DNA of 64,000 bases from SVFI01 sp045588655 (GTDB lineage Bacteria; Bacillota; Clostridia; Lachnospirales; Lachnospiraceae): positions 1 to 64,000 of the forward strand of contig JAZNEP010000028.1 of NCBI GenBank assembly GCA_045588655.1. Reading direction: 5' to 3'. How positions within the stretch are numbered: the stretch's first letter is position 1; the number at the start of each line of letters is the position of its first letter. Below are positions 26,201 to 34,547 of the stretch, piece after piece. Below the pieces are notes generated by a model. The model was not told where the DNA came from. It did not search any database and saw only the letters and a program-made list of their open reading frames with translations. Position numbers and translations under genes: made by a program.

Positions 26201-27655
26201 CTACTGCTCCACACTATAGTTTGGAGCTTCTTTTGTAATATGAATGTCGTGTGGATGACTTTCTTTTAATGATGCTGCGGAAATCTTTACAAATTTTCCG
26301 TTTTCCTGAAGTTCTTTGACGGTAGAGGTTCCGCAATATCCCATACCGGAACGAATACCACCAACCAACTGGAATACGGTATCTTCTACGGTTCCTTTAT
26401 ATGCAACTCGGCCTTCTACACCTTCCGGTACAAGCTTCTTAGCATCTGACTGGAAATAACGGTCTTTACTTCCGTTTTCCATCGCTGCAATTGATCCCAT
26501 ACCACGATATACTTTATATTTTCTTCCCTGGAATAACTCAAATGTTCCAGGCGCTTCATCACAACCTGCAAAAATACTTCCCATCATGCAAACACTTCCA
26601 CCGGCTGCAAGAGCTTTGGTCATATCACCGGAGAATTTAATTCCTCCATCTGCAATAATCGGTACTCCGTACTCTTTGGCTACAGAGTATGCATCCATAA
26701 TAGCTGAAATCTGCGGAACACCAATACCTGCAACCACTCGTGTCGTACAGATAGATCCCGGTCCGATACCAACCTTAACCGCGTCCGCACCGGCTTCAAT
26801 CAATGCTTTGGTTCCTTCTGCTGTTGCAACATTTCCGGCAATTACCTGAAGATCCGGATATGCTTCCTTAATCATACGTACACATCGAAGTACGTTTTCG
26901 GAATGACCATGTGCCGAATCCAGGACAATTACGTCCACTTTTGCCTCCACAAGTGCCTTAACACGGTCCAGCACATTGGCTGTAATCCCCACACCGGCAC
27001 CACACAAAAGTCTTCCCTGCGAATCTTTTGCAGAAAGCGGATATTTAATCTGCTTTTCTATATCTTTGATTGTAATAAGACCTTTCAAATTAAACTCATC
27101 ATCCACAATCGGAAGTTTTTCTTTTCTTGCTTTTGCAAGAATCGATTTTGCTTCTTCCAGCGTAATGCCTTCTTTTGCAGTTACTAAACCTTCCGAAGTC
27201 ATGCACTCTTTTATTTTTTTCGAGAAATCTGTTTCAAATTTAAGATCACGGTTTGTAATGATACCAACCAATTTGCGTCCTTCTGTAATCGGAACACCGG
27301 AAATTCGGAACTTCGCCATTAAATCATCCGCATCTCTTAACGTATGCTCCGGTGATAAGGAAAATGGATCTGTGATTACTCCGTTTTCGGAACGTTTTAC
27401 CTTGTCTACCTCTTCCGCCTGCGCTTCAATCGACATATTCTTGTGAATAATACCGATTCCGCCTTGTCTCGCCATTGCGATTGCCATTCTGTGCTCTGTT
27501 ACCGTATCCATTCCTGCACTCATCATAGGAATGTTTAATTTAATCTTCTTTGTTAAATTTGTGCTTAAATCCACCTGATTTGGAATCACCTGTGAATATG
27601 CCGGAACTAACAGCACATCGTCAAATGTAATGCCTTCGCCAATAATCTGACCCAT
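26201..27655 (-). CDS. guaB: Inosine-5'-monophosphate dehydrogenase
   Basis: GuaB oxidises IMP to XMP, the first step to GMP. The 484-residue protein has the normal length. It has FDDVLLVPAYS at the start, two CBS domains (about residues 95-200), the catalytic loop GPGSICTTR (about 305), and RYFQSDAKKLVPEGVEGRV near the flap. The ATG at 27655 follows GGAGG. An upstream start would add 29 non-conserved residues. The gene has its own good promoter. Confidence 0.97.
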   Translation of the reverse strand: MGQIIGEGITFDDVLLVPAYSQVIPNQVDLSTNLTKKIKLNIPMMSAGMDTVTEHRMAIAMARQGGIGIIHKNMSIEAQAEEVDKVKRSENGVITDPFSLSPEHTLRDADDLMAKFRISGVPITEGRKLVGIITNRDLKFETDFSKKIKECMTSEGLVTAKEGITLEEAKSILAKARKEKLPIVDDEFNLKGLITIKDIEKQIKYPLSAKDSQGRLLCGAGVGITANVLDRVKALVEAKVDVIVLDSAHGHSENVLRCVRMIKEAYPDLQVIAGNVATAEGTKALIEAGADAVKVGIGPGSICTTRVVAGIGVPQISAIMDAYSVAKEYGVPIIADGGIKFSGDMTKALAAGGSVCMMGSIFAGCDEAPGTFELFQGRKYKVYRGMGSIAAMENGSKDRYFQSDAKKLVPEGVEGRVAYKGTVEDTVFQLVGGIRSGMGYCGTSTVKELQENGKFVKISAASLKESHPHDIHITKEAPNYSVEQ

Positions 27656-27713
27656 CTTCTTTTCCTCCGTCTTGTCATCATTTTTATTCTGTATCTCTAA
27701 CTTGTTAACGGCA

Positions 27714-27742
27714 AGTTTAACAGACTTATCCGTTTCCGTCAA
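27714..27742 (-). promoter_or_regulatory. Promoter of guaB
   Basis: On the minus strand TTGACG (27737-27742) is followed after 17 bases by TAAACT (27714-27719). A leader of about 50 bases follows before the guaB ATG. Confidence 0.7.
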
Positions 27743-27744
27743 TC

Positions 27745-28239
27745 CTAAAATACTTTTCTCGGTGATATTAATTTAATTTGTTTAATTAACTCATCCGTCA
27801 CCTCAATAATGATAAACTCAAGATCTCCTCCCTTGCGGACTACGAGACCATACGGATTGCTATCTTTACTTTTCGAAGAATAATCCTGTTTTTTCTTTAT
27901 AGACTCCTTATAGTAGGCCAGTTCCTGCGATGACATCGGTGCAAGAATCTCAAGCCCCTTCAAATCATACTCCGCAATCGTTTTGCGTTTGGTCTGATTG
28001 TTAATCTGGTCAATCGTCAGTCCTTTATCCACATATAAATATTCATACTCAATTTTTGACACATAAGAAACCAGATACCATGCGAGCAAAAACACAAGCC
28101 CAACAATAAGCCCAAAATTCCCCAACACCAAGCAGCTTAATATAAATAATGCTCCCAGCACACCTAAAAGCGATGCAATCGCTTTAAACAACACAGGAGT
28201 CTTTCTTTTTACAAGAATTTCCACATAACCTTCTAACAT
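27745..28239 (-). CDS. DUF6106-like small membrane protein
   Basis: This 164-residue protein has two closely spaced helices (about residues 18-62) followed by a soluble C-terminal domain (EYEYLYVDKGLTIDQINNQTKRKTIAEYDLKGLEILAP). The pattern resembles Lachnospiraceae proteins annotated DUF6106; the function is unknown. It has its own promoter and ends just before the guaB promoter. Confidence 0.75.
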   Translation of the reverse strand: MLEGYVEILVKRKTPVLFKAIASLLGVLGALFILSCLVLGNFGLIVGLVFLLAWYLVSYVSKIEYEYLYVDKGLTIDQINNQTKRKTIAEYDLKGLEILAPMSSQELAYYKESIKKKQDYSSKSKDSNPYGLVVRKGGDLEFIIIEVTDELIKQIKLISPRKVF

Positions 28240-28276
28240 TTCTGTTTCCTCACTTTCTCATAATCGCATATAGACT

Positions 28277-28305
28277 ATGATAGTACAACTGGCGCCCTTT
28301 TTCAA
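28277..28305 (-). promoter_or_regulatory. Promoter of the DUF6106-like gene
   Basis: The minus strand has TTGAAA (28300-28305), 17 bases, and TATCAT (28277-28282). The predicted start is about 30 bases from the ATG. Confidence 0.6.
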
Positions 28306-28337
28306 GCAATCTGCACCGGTTTCATTGCAGAAATGTT

Positions 28338-29171
28338 TTATTCCACCAACCTGACCTGTGTTACGTTATAATGCTCGGCATCCTCTGCTTTTTGCAGGGT
28401 AATCACATAAATCTGATCCTTTTCCAACAAAATCTCACTATCGACAGGTACCAGTAGCTTAATTACTGCTGATGACAAATCCTCTGCCGCTACCGCCTCG
28501 TATACGGTTCCATTTTCCTGGACAAGTCCCTCCGATAAAATGCAGAGTGTCATTTCCTCCTGTGGTAACACCGGACTATCTTCTTGCGACTGCTCCAATA
28601 CTCCTCCATTTTGTAGGTCCATATCCTGTGTACCGGTAGCAAGCTGGCCGGTATCACCGCTTCCCGCCTCATCCGTTGGGGCTACCGGTGGCTCTTCAAT
28701 CTCAGGCTCGTTCTCTGTTGTTTGTGCTACATCCACTGCCACTTCCGTCACTTCCATGGAAAGCATAGTCTCTTCCTTTGTATCTGCCTCTGCAGGCGGG
28801 CTAACCGTATCTACCTCTTCTTCCATCGCAATTTCTTCCGTATTTTCGATAGTAACATTGGTAATGTTAGTTGGCACTTCGACCGACTTATCTGCAGCCT
28901 CATCTTTCACTATCAAACGGTACACCGGAACAATCAACATAATCGCCAGCATACACGCTACTGCAGAAACAAACATCTGATAATGCTGATAACGGATTCT
29001 AGACTTCTTTTTGCCCCCCTTCTTTGTTCCTGTATTCATCGGAATCACCTTAGAATCATTCAGCACCGCACCTTGCTCTGCCGCATCGATGCCCGCTTCT
29101 ATTCGTTCCCAAAGATCCGGAGCTTGTGCATTCAGATACTCTTTATACTCTTTTTCAAAATTTTTACTCAT
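28338..29171 (-). CDS. Probable membrane anti-sigma factor
   Basis: This 277-residue protein has a short cytoplasmic N-terminal helix pair (EYLNAQAPDLWERIEAGI, residues 7-25), one membrane helix (about 58-80), and a long acidic extracytoplasmic domain rich in E, T and V. Its C-terminal domain is of mixed type (LLVPVDSEILLEKDQIYVITLQ). It overlaps the ECF sigma gene by 8 bases, the usual sign of a sigma/anti-sigma pair. No zinc-binding HxxxCxxC motif is present. The ATG at 29171 follows AGGAG. Confidence 0.78.
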   Translation of the reverse strand: MSKNFEKEYKEYLNAQAPDLWERIEAGIDAAEQGAVLNDSKVIPMNTGTKKGGKKKSRIRYQHYQMFVSAVACMLAIMLIVPVYRLIVKDEAADKSVEVPTNITNVTIENTEEIAMEEEVDTVSPPAEADTKEETMLSMEVTEVAVDVAQTTENEPEIEEPPVAPTDEAGSGDTGQLATGTQDMDLQNGGVLEQSQEDSPVLPQEEMTLCILSEGLVQENGTVYEAVAAEDLSSAVIKLLVPVDSEILLEKDQIYVITLQKAEDAEHYNVTQVRLVE

Positions 29172-29733
29172 ATCCACATCTCCTAAGTTTTTTGATTGCA
29201 CTTTGATATCTCCATGTAATTGTCCCCATCGGGGTATCCAAAAGCTCTGCAATATCTTTAAAGGTCATATCCGCAATCACCTTCAAATGAATGACTTCTC
29301 TCTCTTTTTCGTTTAACATTGCAAGCGCTTCCTTCAATGACATATCCGAAATAACCTCATCTTCTACCTGACTGGTTATCTCTCCTCCATAAATGCTTTT
29401 TCCGTAGCTGTCTCCTTCTGTCTGTTCTCCCGCATCTTCCATCCTGTCACTAAGCTCTTCGCGCCTGTGCTTTCGCAAAAAATCAATCGACATGTTCCTT
29501 GCAATTCTGACCATCCATGCACGATGTCCGTTTCCCGGCTTGTAGCTTCCGGCCACGGACCATAGCTTAATGAAAAAATCTGCACTGATGTCTTCTGCGT
29601 TTTCTTTATTCTTTAGCACGTCAAAAACAACTGCATAAATATATCCTATATACTCTTCATAAATCACCCGGAGGCCATCTTTTTCACCTTGCGCCATCCG
29701 ACTGATACATTCCTCAAATTGTACGTCAGTCAC
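29164..29733 (-). CDS. ECF-type RNA polymerase sigma factor
   Basis: A 189-residue sigma-70 family protein with region 2 (YEEYIGYIYAVVFDVLKNKENAEDISADFFIKLW...AWMVRIARNMSIDFLRKHR) and region 4 (EALAMLNEKEREVIHLKVIADMTFKDIAELLDTPMGTITWRYQSAIKKLR). A GTG at 29733 is chosen as start because AAAGGAG lies 9 bases upstream. The ATG at 29763 has only a weak site. It is probably controlled by the adjoining anti-sigma factor. Confidence 0.92.
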   Translation of the reverse strand: MTDVQFEECISRMAQGEKDGLRVIYEEYIGYIYAVVFDVLKNKENAEDISADFFIKLWSVAGSYKPGNGHRAWMVRIARNMSIDFLRKHRREELSDRMEDAGEQTEGDSYGKSIYGGEITSQVEDEVISDMSLKEALAMLNEKEREVIHLKVIADMTFKDIAELLDTPMGTITWRYQSAIKKLRRCGYE

Positions 29734-29828
29734 CGATCGATACTCCTTTCCGACATAAAACATACGACTCTGTTTCTATCTTTTTATGGTTGTTTTCTCT
29801 AAAAACAGATTATTTTTTTAACAGACTT

Positions 29829-29837
29829 ATTATATCA
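29829..29837 (-). promoter_or_regulatory. Probable promoter of the ECF sigma gene
   Basis: The minus strand carries a perfect TATAAT (29829-29834) preceded by TG one base upstream (extended -10). The -35 is weak. The leader to the start codon is about 90 bases. Confidence 0.5.
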
Positions 29838-29875
29838 TTTCTCACACAATCTGCCACATAATTTCGTATAAAACG

Positions 29876-29931
29876 CAAAAAATACCGGTGCACGCAATCT
29901 CTTCTCAGATTCTCCTGCACCGGTGTGTTTT
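29876..29931. terminator. Strong bidirectional hairpin in the sigma / 30003 intergenic region
   Basis: ACCGGTGCA (29884-29892) pairs with TGCACCGGT (29916-29924), and an inner AATCT/AGATT stem lies within. Six T follow on the minus strand and five on the plus strand. No minus-strand gene ends nearby except nadE, 530 bases away across the 30003 gene. It therefore probably ends nadE read-through. Confidence 0.82.
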
Positions 29932-29973
29932 TCCTTGATATTTGGTCATAATTTTTCTTGCTGTTTCATATGC

Positions 29974-29979
29974 TATACA
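29974..29979 (+). promoter_or_regulatory. Possible promoter of the 30003 gene
   Basis: The plus strand has TATACA preceded by TG one base upstream (extended -10). The -35 is poor. Confidence 0.35.
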
Positions 29980-30002
29980 AATGTTTCCGCAAGGAGCCTG
30001 TT

Positions 30003-30455
30003 ATGCACTCCAAAACAAAGATTATCGTTCTTCATATGAAAGAGCTGGTTTATACCGTAATATTTCTCTTTTTAGGTATTCTTTTTCTTGTTCTGCTCAT
30101 CCTTATGTTTTTCAATAAAGATGGCAAAACAAGGGTCGAAAACAATCCTGCCACCGCATACATACCGGGGGTCTACACCACCAGTCTCATGCTTGGCCAA
30201 AATACGGTGGAACTTGAAGTTGTTCTGGACAAAGAAAATATCAATTCCATACGTTTGATTCATCTGGATGAAGCCATCACCACCATGTATCCGCTAATTG
30301 AACCATCCCTGGATTCGATAGTCACTCAGATCTATGACTCTCAATCCCTTGATAACATTACCTTTTCTGATGATAATCGTTACACCAGCAGCGTCCTCCT
30401 TGAGGCCATACAATCCACGATTGATAAAGCCTCTGTAACGCAACCTGCACCTTAG
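30003..30455 (+). CDS. Membrane-anchored FMN-binding-domain-like protein
   Basis: A 150-residue protein with a hydrophobic helix (about residues 13-36) and an outer domain GVYTTSLMLGQNTVELEVVLDKENINSIRLIHLDE. The end NITFSDDNRYTSSVLLEAIQSTIDKA follows the FMN_bind fold pattern. The flavin-attachment motif of that family (SGAT) is not present, so flavin binding is doubtful. AAGGAG precedes the ATG at 30003. Its stop codon abuts the nadE stop on the other strand with no base between. Confidence 0.72.
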   Translation: MHSKTKIIVLHMKELVYTVIFLFLGILFLVLLILMFFNKDGKTRVENNPATAYIPGVYTTSLMLGQNTVELEVVLDKENINSIRLIHLDEAITTMYPLIEPSLDSIVTQIYDSQSLDNITFSDDNRYTSSVLLEAIQSTIDKASVTQPAP

Positions 30456-32366
30456 TTACATATCCTCTAATGCCTCGAGCCAGATTCTTGCGGATGCATC
30501 GGATGGCATTCGCAAATCTCCTCTCGGCGATACACCGACGCTTCCGACCTTCGGTCCGTCCGGGAGACAGGAGCGTTTAAACTGCTGCGTAAAAAATCTG
30601 CGATAGAAGGTCTTTAACCACTTTAATATGGTTGCTTCTTCATACATTCCTTCAAATGACATTTTCGCCAGACGGAAAATTTTATCCGGCGCAAATCCAT
30701 ACCGCAATACGTAATACAAAAAGAAATCATGTAGCTCGTACGGCCCTACTAAATCCTCTGTTTTCTGTGCAATCATTCCATCTTTTGGCGGAAGAAGCTC
30801 GGGACTAACCGGTGTATCCAGCACATCCAAAAGAACTTTGGAAAGTTCCTGTTTTGCACAGGTTTCCGCATAATATCTTACAAGATGACGAACCAGGGTC
30901 TTAGGTATATCACCATTTACGCTATACATCGACATATGATCACCATTATAGGTTGCCCATCCGAGTGCAAGTTCTGACAAATCACCGGTTCCTATGACAA
31001 GCGCATCCACTTGATTTGCGATATCCATAAGCACCTGCGTTCTCTCCCGCGCCTGCGCATTTTCATAAGTCACATCGTGGCAGTTCTCGTCCTGACCAAT
31101 ATCCTCAAAATGCTGTCTGACTGATTTTTTGATATCCACTTCCTTCAAAGTAGCTCCCAGTACCTGCGATAATTTGCAGGCATTGTCATACGTTCTATCA
31201 GTTGTACCAAAACATGGCATAGTGACTGCCAAAATATTTTCTCTCGGTATGTTAAGCATATCAAACGCTTTTACTGTAACAAGGAGTGCCAGCGTGGAAT
31301 CCAAACCTCCTGATATTCCAATCACTGCTTTCTGACACCCAATATGCTTATATCTCTTTTTCAATCCGCAAGCCTGCATCATTAAGATTTCTTCGCAACG
31401 ATGTGCCCTCATCTTTTCATCCTGCGGCACAAACGGCATCGATGAAAACCTGCGGTCAAGCTCTGTTTCCTGATGCACCAGCGCCGCCGGCACCATCATA
31501 TACACGTCAGACTCCTCCTGCACAAAGGTAGAAACTCTTCTTCTTTCTGAATTGATTTTATGAAAATCAATATCTGCATATATGATACCGTTTTCAAAGC
31601 GCTTTGACTCTGCAAGCAACTTTCCGTTTTCCGCAATCATATTGTGTCCGCTAAAAACCAAATCCTGCGTAGACTCACCCTCACCCGCACTTGCATACAC
31701 ATAGCCGCAAAGCAGACGAGCACTTGTAGAGCGTACCAGCATCTTTCGATATTCATCTTTTCCAACCACTTCATTGGAAGCCGAAAGATTCACAATCAAA
31801 GACGCGCCTGCTCTCACATGAGAGGTAGAGATTGTGTCTGCCACAAGCAAATCCTCGCAAATCTCAGCTGCCACAACCATACCCGGCATTGCATCTGTTT
31901 CAAACAGTAAATTGCTGCCAAAAGGCACCTCTTCGCCATCAAAATCAATGCTTGTCGGCTCTGCGTTTCCGGCCACAAAATACCGTCCTTCAGAAAATTC
32001 TCCATATGACGGTATATTGGTTTTTGGAACAAAACCAAGAAGCTCTCCTGCATTGATCGCCGCCGCAACATTATACAATTTGCCACCTTTTACCATCGGA
32101 AGCCCGACAAAAATCAAAGCGTCGATCCCATCACTATACGCCATAATATAACGAAGTCCTGCTTGGGCAGCTATAAGGAGCTCCTCCTGCAAAAAAAGAT
32201 CCTGGCAGGTATATCCGGTCAGACAAAGCTCCGGAAACACAATTACCTTAGCTCCCTTCTGCTCTGCTTCCTCAATTCCTTTACAAATTTGCTCCGCATT
32301 ATAAAATGGATCTCCCACTTTTATGTCCGGTGTCACTGCTGCCACCTTTATGAAACCATGCTGCAT
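30456..32366 (-). CDS. nadE: Glutamine-dependent NAD+ synthetase
   Basis: A 636-residue two-domain enzyme that makes NAD from deamido-NAD. The N-terminal nitrilase-type glutaminase domain shows FPELCLTGY (Glu), a central Lys, and VAAEICEDLL (catalytic Cys). The C-terminal synthetase domain has the PP-loop GISGGLDSTLALL (about residues 350-362) and IGTGDLSELALGW. AGGAGG precedes the ATG. It lies 10 bases after hslO and is the last gene of the hisC-nadE series. No terminator lies at its end. Confidence 0.96.
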   Translation of the reverse strand: MQHGFIKVAAVTPDIKVGDPFYNAEQICKGIEEAEQKGAKVIVFPELCLTGYTCQDLFLQEELLIAAQAGLRYIMAYSDGIDALIFVGLPMVKGGKLYNVAAAINAGELLGFVPKTNIPSYGEFSEGRYFVAGNAEPTSIDFDGEEVPFGSNLLFETDAMPGMVVAAEICEDLLVADTISTSHVRAGASLIVNLSASNEVVGKDEYRKMLVRSTSARLLCGYVYASAGEGESTQDLVFSGHNMIAENGKLLAESKRFENGIIYADIDFHKINSERRRVSTFVQEESDVYMMVPAALVHQETELDRRFSSMPFVPQDEKMRAHRCEEILMMQACGLKKRYKHIGCQKAVIGISGGLDSTLALLVTVKAFDMLNIPRENILAVTMPCFGTTDRTYDNACKLSQVLGATLKEVDIKKSVRQHFEDIGQDENCHDVTYENAQARERTQVLMDIANQVDALVIGTGDLSELALGWATYNGDHMSMYSVNGDIPKTLVRHLVRYYAETCAKQELSKVLLDVLDTPVSPELLPPKDGMIAQKTEDLVGPYELHDFFLYYVLRYGFAPDKIFRLAKMSFEGMYEEATILKWLKTFYRRFFTQQFKRSCLPDGPKVGSVGVSPRGDLRMPSDASARIWLEALEDM

Positions 32367-32376
32367 ATGGCTCCTC

Positions 32377-33258
32377 CTATCTTTTACACTGTTTCATCAG
32401 CTCTTTTAATTCATCAACCGAAAATTGATAACTTGTATTACAGAAATGACAGTTCACTTCAATTTCTTTCCCGTCTTCTATCATCTCATTGATATCTTTT
32501 GCTCCGATGGAAATGATTGCTTTTTCAATTCTATGCTTATCACAATTACATGCAAACTGCGCCGGCATCGTATCTACAATCTCTATATCCAGCCCATCAA
32601 GCAACCTCTCCAAAATCTGTTCCGGTGTATTTCCCTCATCCAGCATTGACGTTACACTGCTGATTTTCGACAGATTTTCTTCCAGTTTTGCAATCACATT
32701 TTCTTCTGCAAAAGGCATAAGCTGTACAATAAATCCTCCGGCCTGTTTCACCGTATTATCCTTTTCCATCAGCACCCCAAGTCCCACACTGGAAGGAATC
32801 TGCTCAGATGTAGCAAAATAATACGTAAGATCTTCTGCAATTTCACCTGTCTGAAGTACAGTTTGTCCACAATAAGGCTCTTTCAATCCCAAATCTTTAA
32901 TAACATTTAAAATTCCAAGTCCCAGTGCACCGCCAACATCCAGCTTTCCTTGTGCATTTGGCGCAAGCATAACATCCGGAACCACCGCATATCCTTTGAC
33001 ATTTGCACTCGCATCCGCGGTCACCGTCAATCCCTTTATCGGCCCGCTTGCATTAATCTGAAGTGTGAGTAAATCACTCTCTGATTTCATCATGCTGCCC
33101 ATCATCGCTCCGGCACTCAAAAGTCTTCCAAGTGCTGCGGTTACCACCGGTGAAGTCTCATGCCTTTGTCTTGCGGTTTCCACTATCTCTTTGGAAGTGA
33201 TGGCAAACGCACGAATCTGCGCATTTGCAGCCGTCGCCCTCACAATATAATCTGACAT
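32377..33258 (-). CDS. hslO: Redox-regulated chaperone Hsp33
   Basis: This 293-residue chaperone is activated by oxidation of a zinc centre. The C-terminus has the zinc cysteines CNC (about residue 236-238) and CHFC (about 269-272), followed by YQFSVDELKELM. The N-terminal domain MSDYIVRATAANAQIRAFAI is typical. The ATG at 33258 was chosen as the conserved start. Upstream codons in the same frame lie in the methyltransferase gene. Confidence 0.95.
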   Translation of the reverse strand: MSDYIVRATAANAQIRAFAITSKEIVETARQRHETSPVVTAALGRLLSAGAMMGSMMKSESDLLTLQINASGPIKGLTVTADASANVKGYAVVPDVMLAPNAQGKLDVGGALGLGILNVIKDLGLKEPYCGQTVLQTGEIAEDLTYYFATSEQIPSSVGLGVLMEKDNTVKQAGGFIVQLMPFAEENVIAKLEENLSKISSVTSMLDEGNTPEQILERLLDGLDIEIVDTMPAQFACNCDKHRIEKAIISIGAKDINEMIEDGKEIEVNCHFCNTSYQFSVDELKELMKQCKR

Positions 33259-33290
33259 AATTCTATCCTCTTCTCTCTTTTTTCTTTCTG

Positions 33291-34049
33291 TTACTTTCCG
33301 CATTCCTGCGCAACAACACAAATTCTCTGACTGGTTTCCATCGGTTCCTTTTGCGTATCCATATCCATCGCCTCCACAAACACAAGTCCTGCTGCATGCA
33401 ACATTTCCTTCATCTGCTTTAAGCTATATCCCCGCTGAAAATGCGTTTCGGTAAATTTTTCAAAGCAACCGTTTTCCAGTCGGGCAAAAATGGTCAGATC
33501 GTACTCATTTATTTCTTCCTGTTCATCGTAAAAATTTTCCCAGATAAAACTACAATCCTCCCGATTTTCCGCAATCACTGTATCGCCGATAATTTCCCGA
33601 TATTTATAATCCGTATTAAAATCAAACACAAATATACCTTTGGGATCAAGATAATTATTGACCAGGCGAAACACCTCTGTCAGCTCTTCTTCCTCAAGCA
33701 CGTAATTCACGCAATCACACACGCTGACACAGGCTCTCACCGTCCCATACAACTCAAATTCACGCATATCTTGAAGTAAATACAAAATCTCCCGGTCCTG
33801 CGCTTTTTCTCTTGCAATCAACAACATTTCTTCTGCATTGTCAATTCCGATCATGTCAAACCCGGCTTCTGCCAGACGAAGCGTCATATTTCCGGTGCCA
33901 CAGCCTAAATCACAGACAAGTCCATCCGTTATGCCATATTCATTTAACTTGGAAATATAAAATCGGGCCCACTCTTCATATGGGACATTATCCATAAGCT
34001 CGTCGTATACCCGGGCAAAGCTTTCGTAACTTACATATTCTTCCTTCAT
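33291..34049 (-). CDS. Class I SAM-dependent methyltransferase
   Basis: This 252-residue enzyme has the SAM-binding motif I LVCDLGCGTGNMTLRLA (about residues 39-55), acidic IGIDNAEEML (motif II) and a C-terminal AMDMDTQKEPMETSQRICVVAQ. It begins with YESFARVYDELM, as in many Firmicute methyltransferases. The substrate is unknown. It sits between a small exporter gene and hslO. Confidence 0.88.
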   Translation of the reverse strand: MKEEYVSYESFARVYDELMDNVPYEEWARFYISKLNEYGITDGLVCDLGCGTGNMTLRLAEAGFDMIGIDNAEEMLLIAREKAQDREILYLLQDMREFELYGTVRACVSVCDCVNYVLEEEELTEVFRLVNNYLDPKGIFVFDFNTDYKYREIIGDTVIAENREDCSFIWENFYDEQEEINEYDLTIFARLENGCFEKFTETHFQRGYSLKQMKEMLHAAGLVFVEAMDMDTQKEPMETSQRICVVAQECGK

Positions 34050-34064
34050 CTTCTATCCTTTTCA

Positions 34065-34547
34065 TCAGAAAAATGCGCCAAGCGCTCCAAACAGTCCTGC
34101 ACTCGCCGCTCCCATAATAATACCGGCAAGTAATACTCCCAACATAACAGCCGTGATACTTGATTTAAAATCCATATCAAGAATACTTGCTGCCAGTGTT
34201 CCTGTCCATGCACCGGTACCAGGAAGCGGAATTCCTACAAATAAAAGAAGTGCAACAAATAGTCCTCGTCCTGCTTTTTCCTGCAATTTTTTCCCGCCCT
34301 TTTCACCCTTTTCCAAACAAAAAGAAAAGAATTTCCCAATTACAGGTTTATCACTTCCCCATTCAAGAACCTTGCGCGCGAACAAGTATATAATTGGTAC
34401 CGGTATCATATTTCCGATGACCGCCACGACATAGGACTGTAAGAGCGGAAGCTCCATCCCCGGCATCTGCGAAATTGGAATCGCTCCACGAAGCTCAATA
34501 AGCGGAACCATCGATACCAGTAAAACCCATAAATACTTCTTTAACAT
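34065..34547 (-). CDS. Small multidrug export-like membrane protein (COG2426 type)
   Basis: This 160-residue protein has four or five helices and the family's N-terminal pattern VSMVPLIELRGAIPIS, then NMIPVPIIYLFARKVLEW and GIPLPGTGAWTGTLAA. It belongs to the small multi-drug export (Sm_multidrug_ex) family; actual transport is unproven. It overlaps the hisC stop by 7 bases, which indicates coupling with that gene. Confidence 0.88.
   Translation of the reverse strand: MLKKYLWVLLVSMVPLIELRGAIPISQMPGMELPLLQSYVVAVIGNMIPVPIIYLFARKVLEWGSDKPVIGKFFSFCLEKGEKGGKKLQEKAGRGLFVALLLFVGIPLPGTGAWTGTLAASILDMDFKSSITAVMLGVLLAGIIMGAASAGLFGALGAFF

Noticed and set aside
27656..27742. Longer guaB start upstream
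   Set aside because: It would place the start at the promoter and add 29 non-conserved residues; GGAGG supports the inner ATG.
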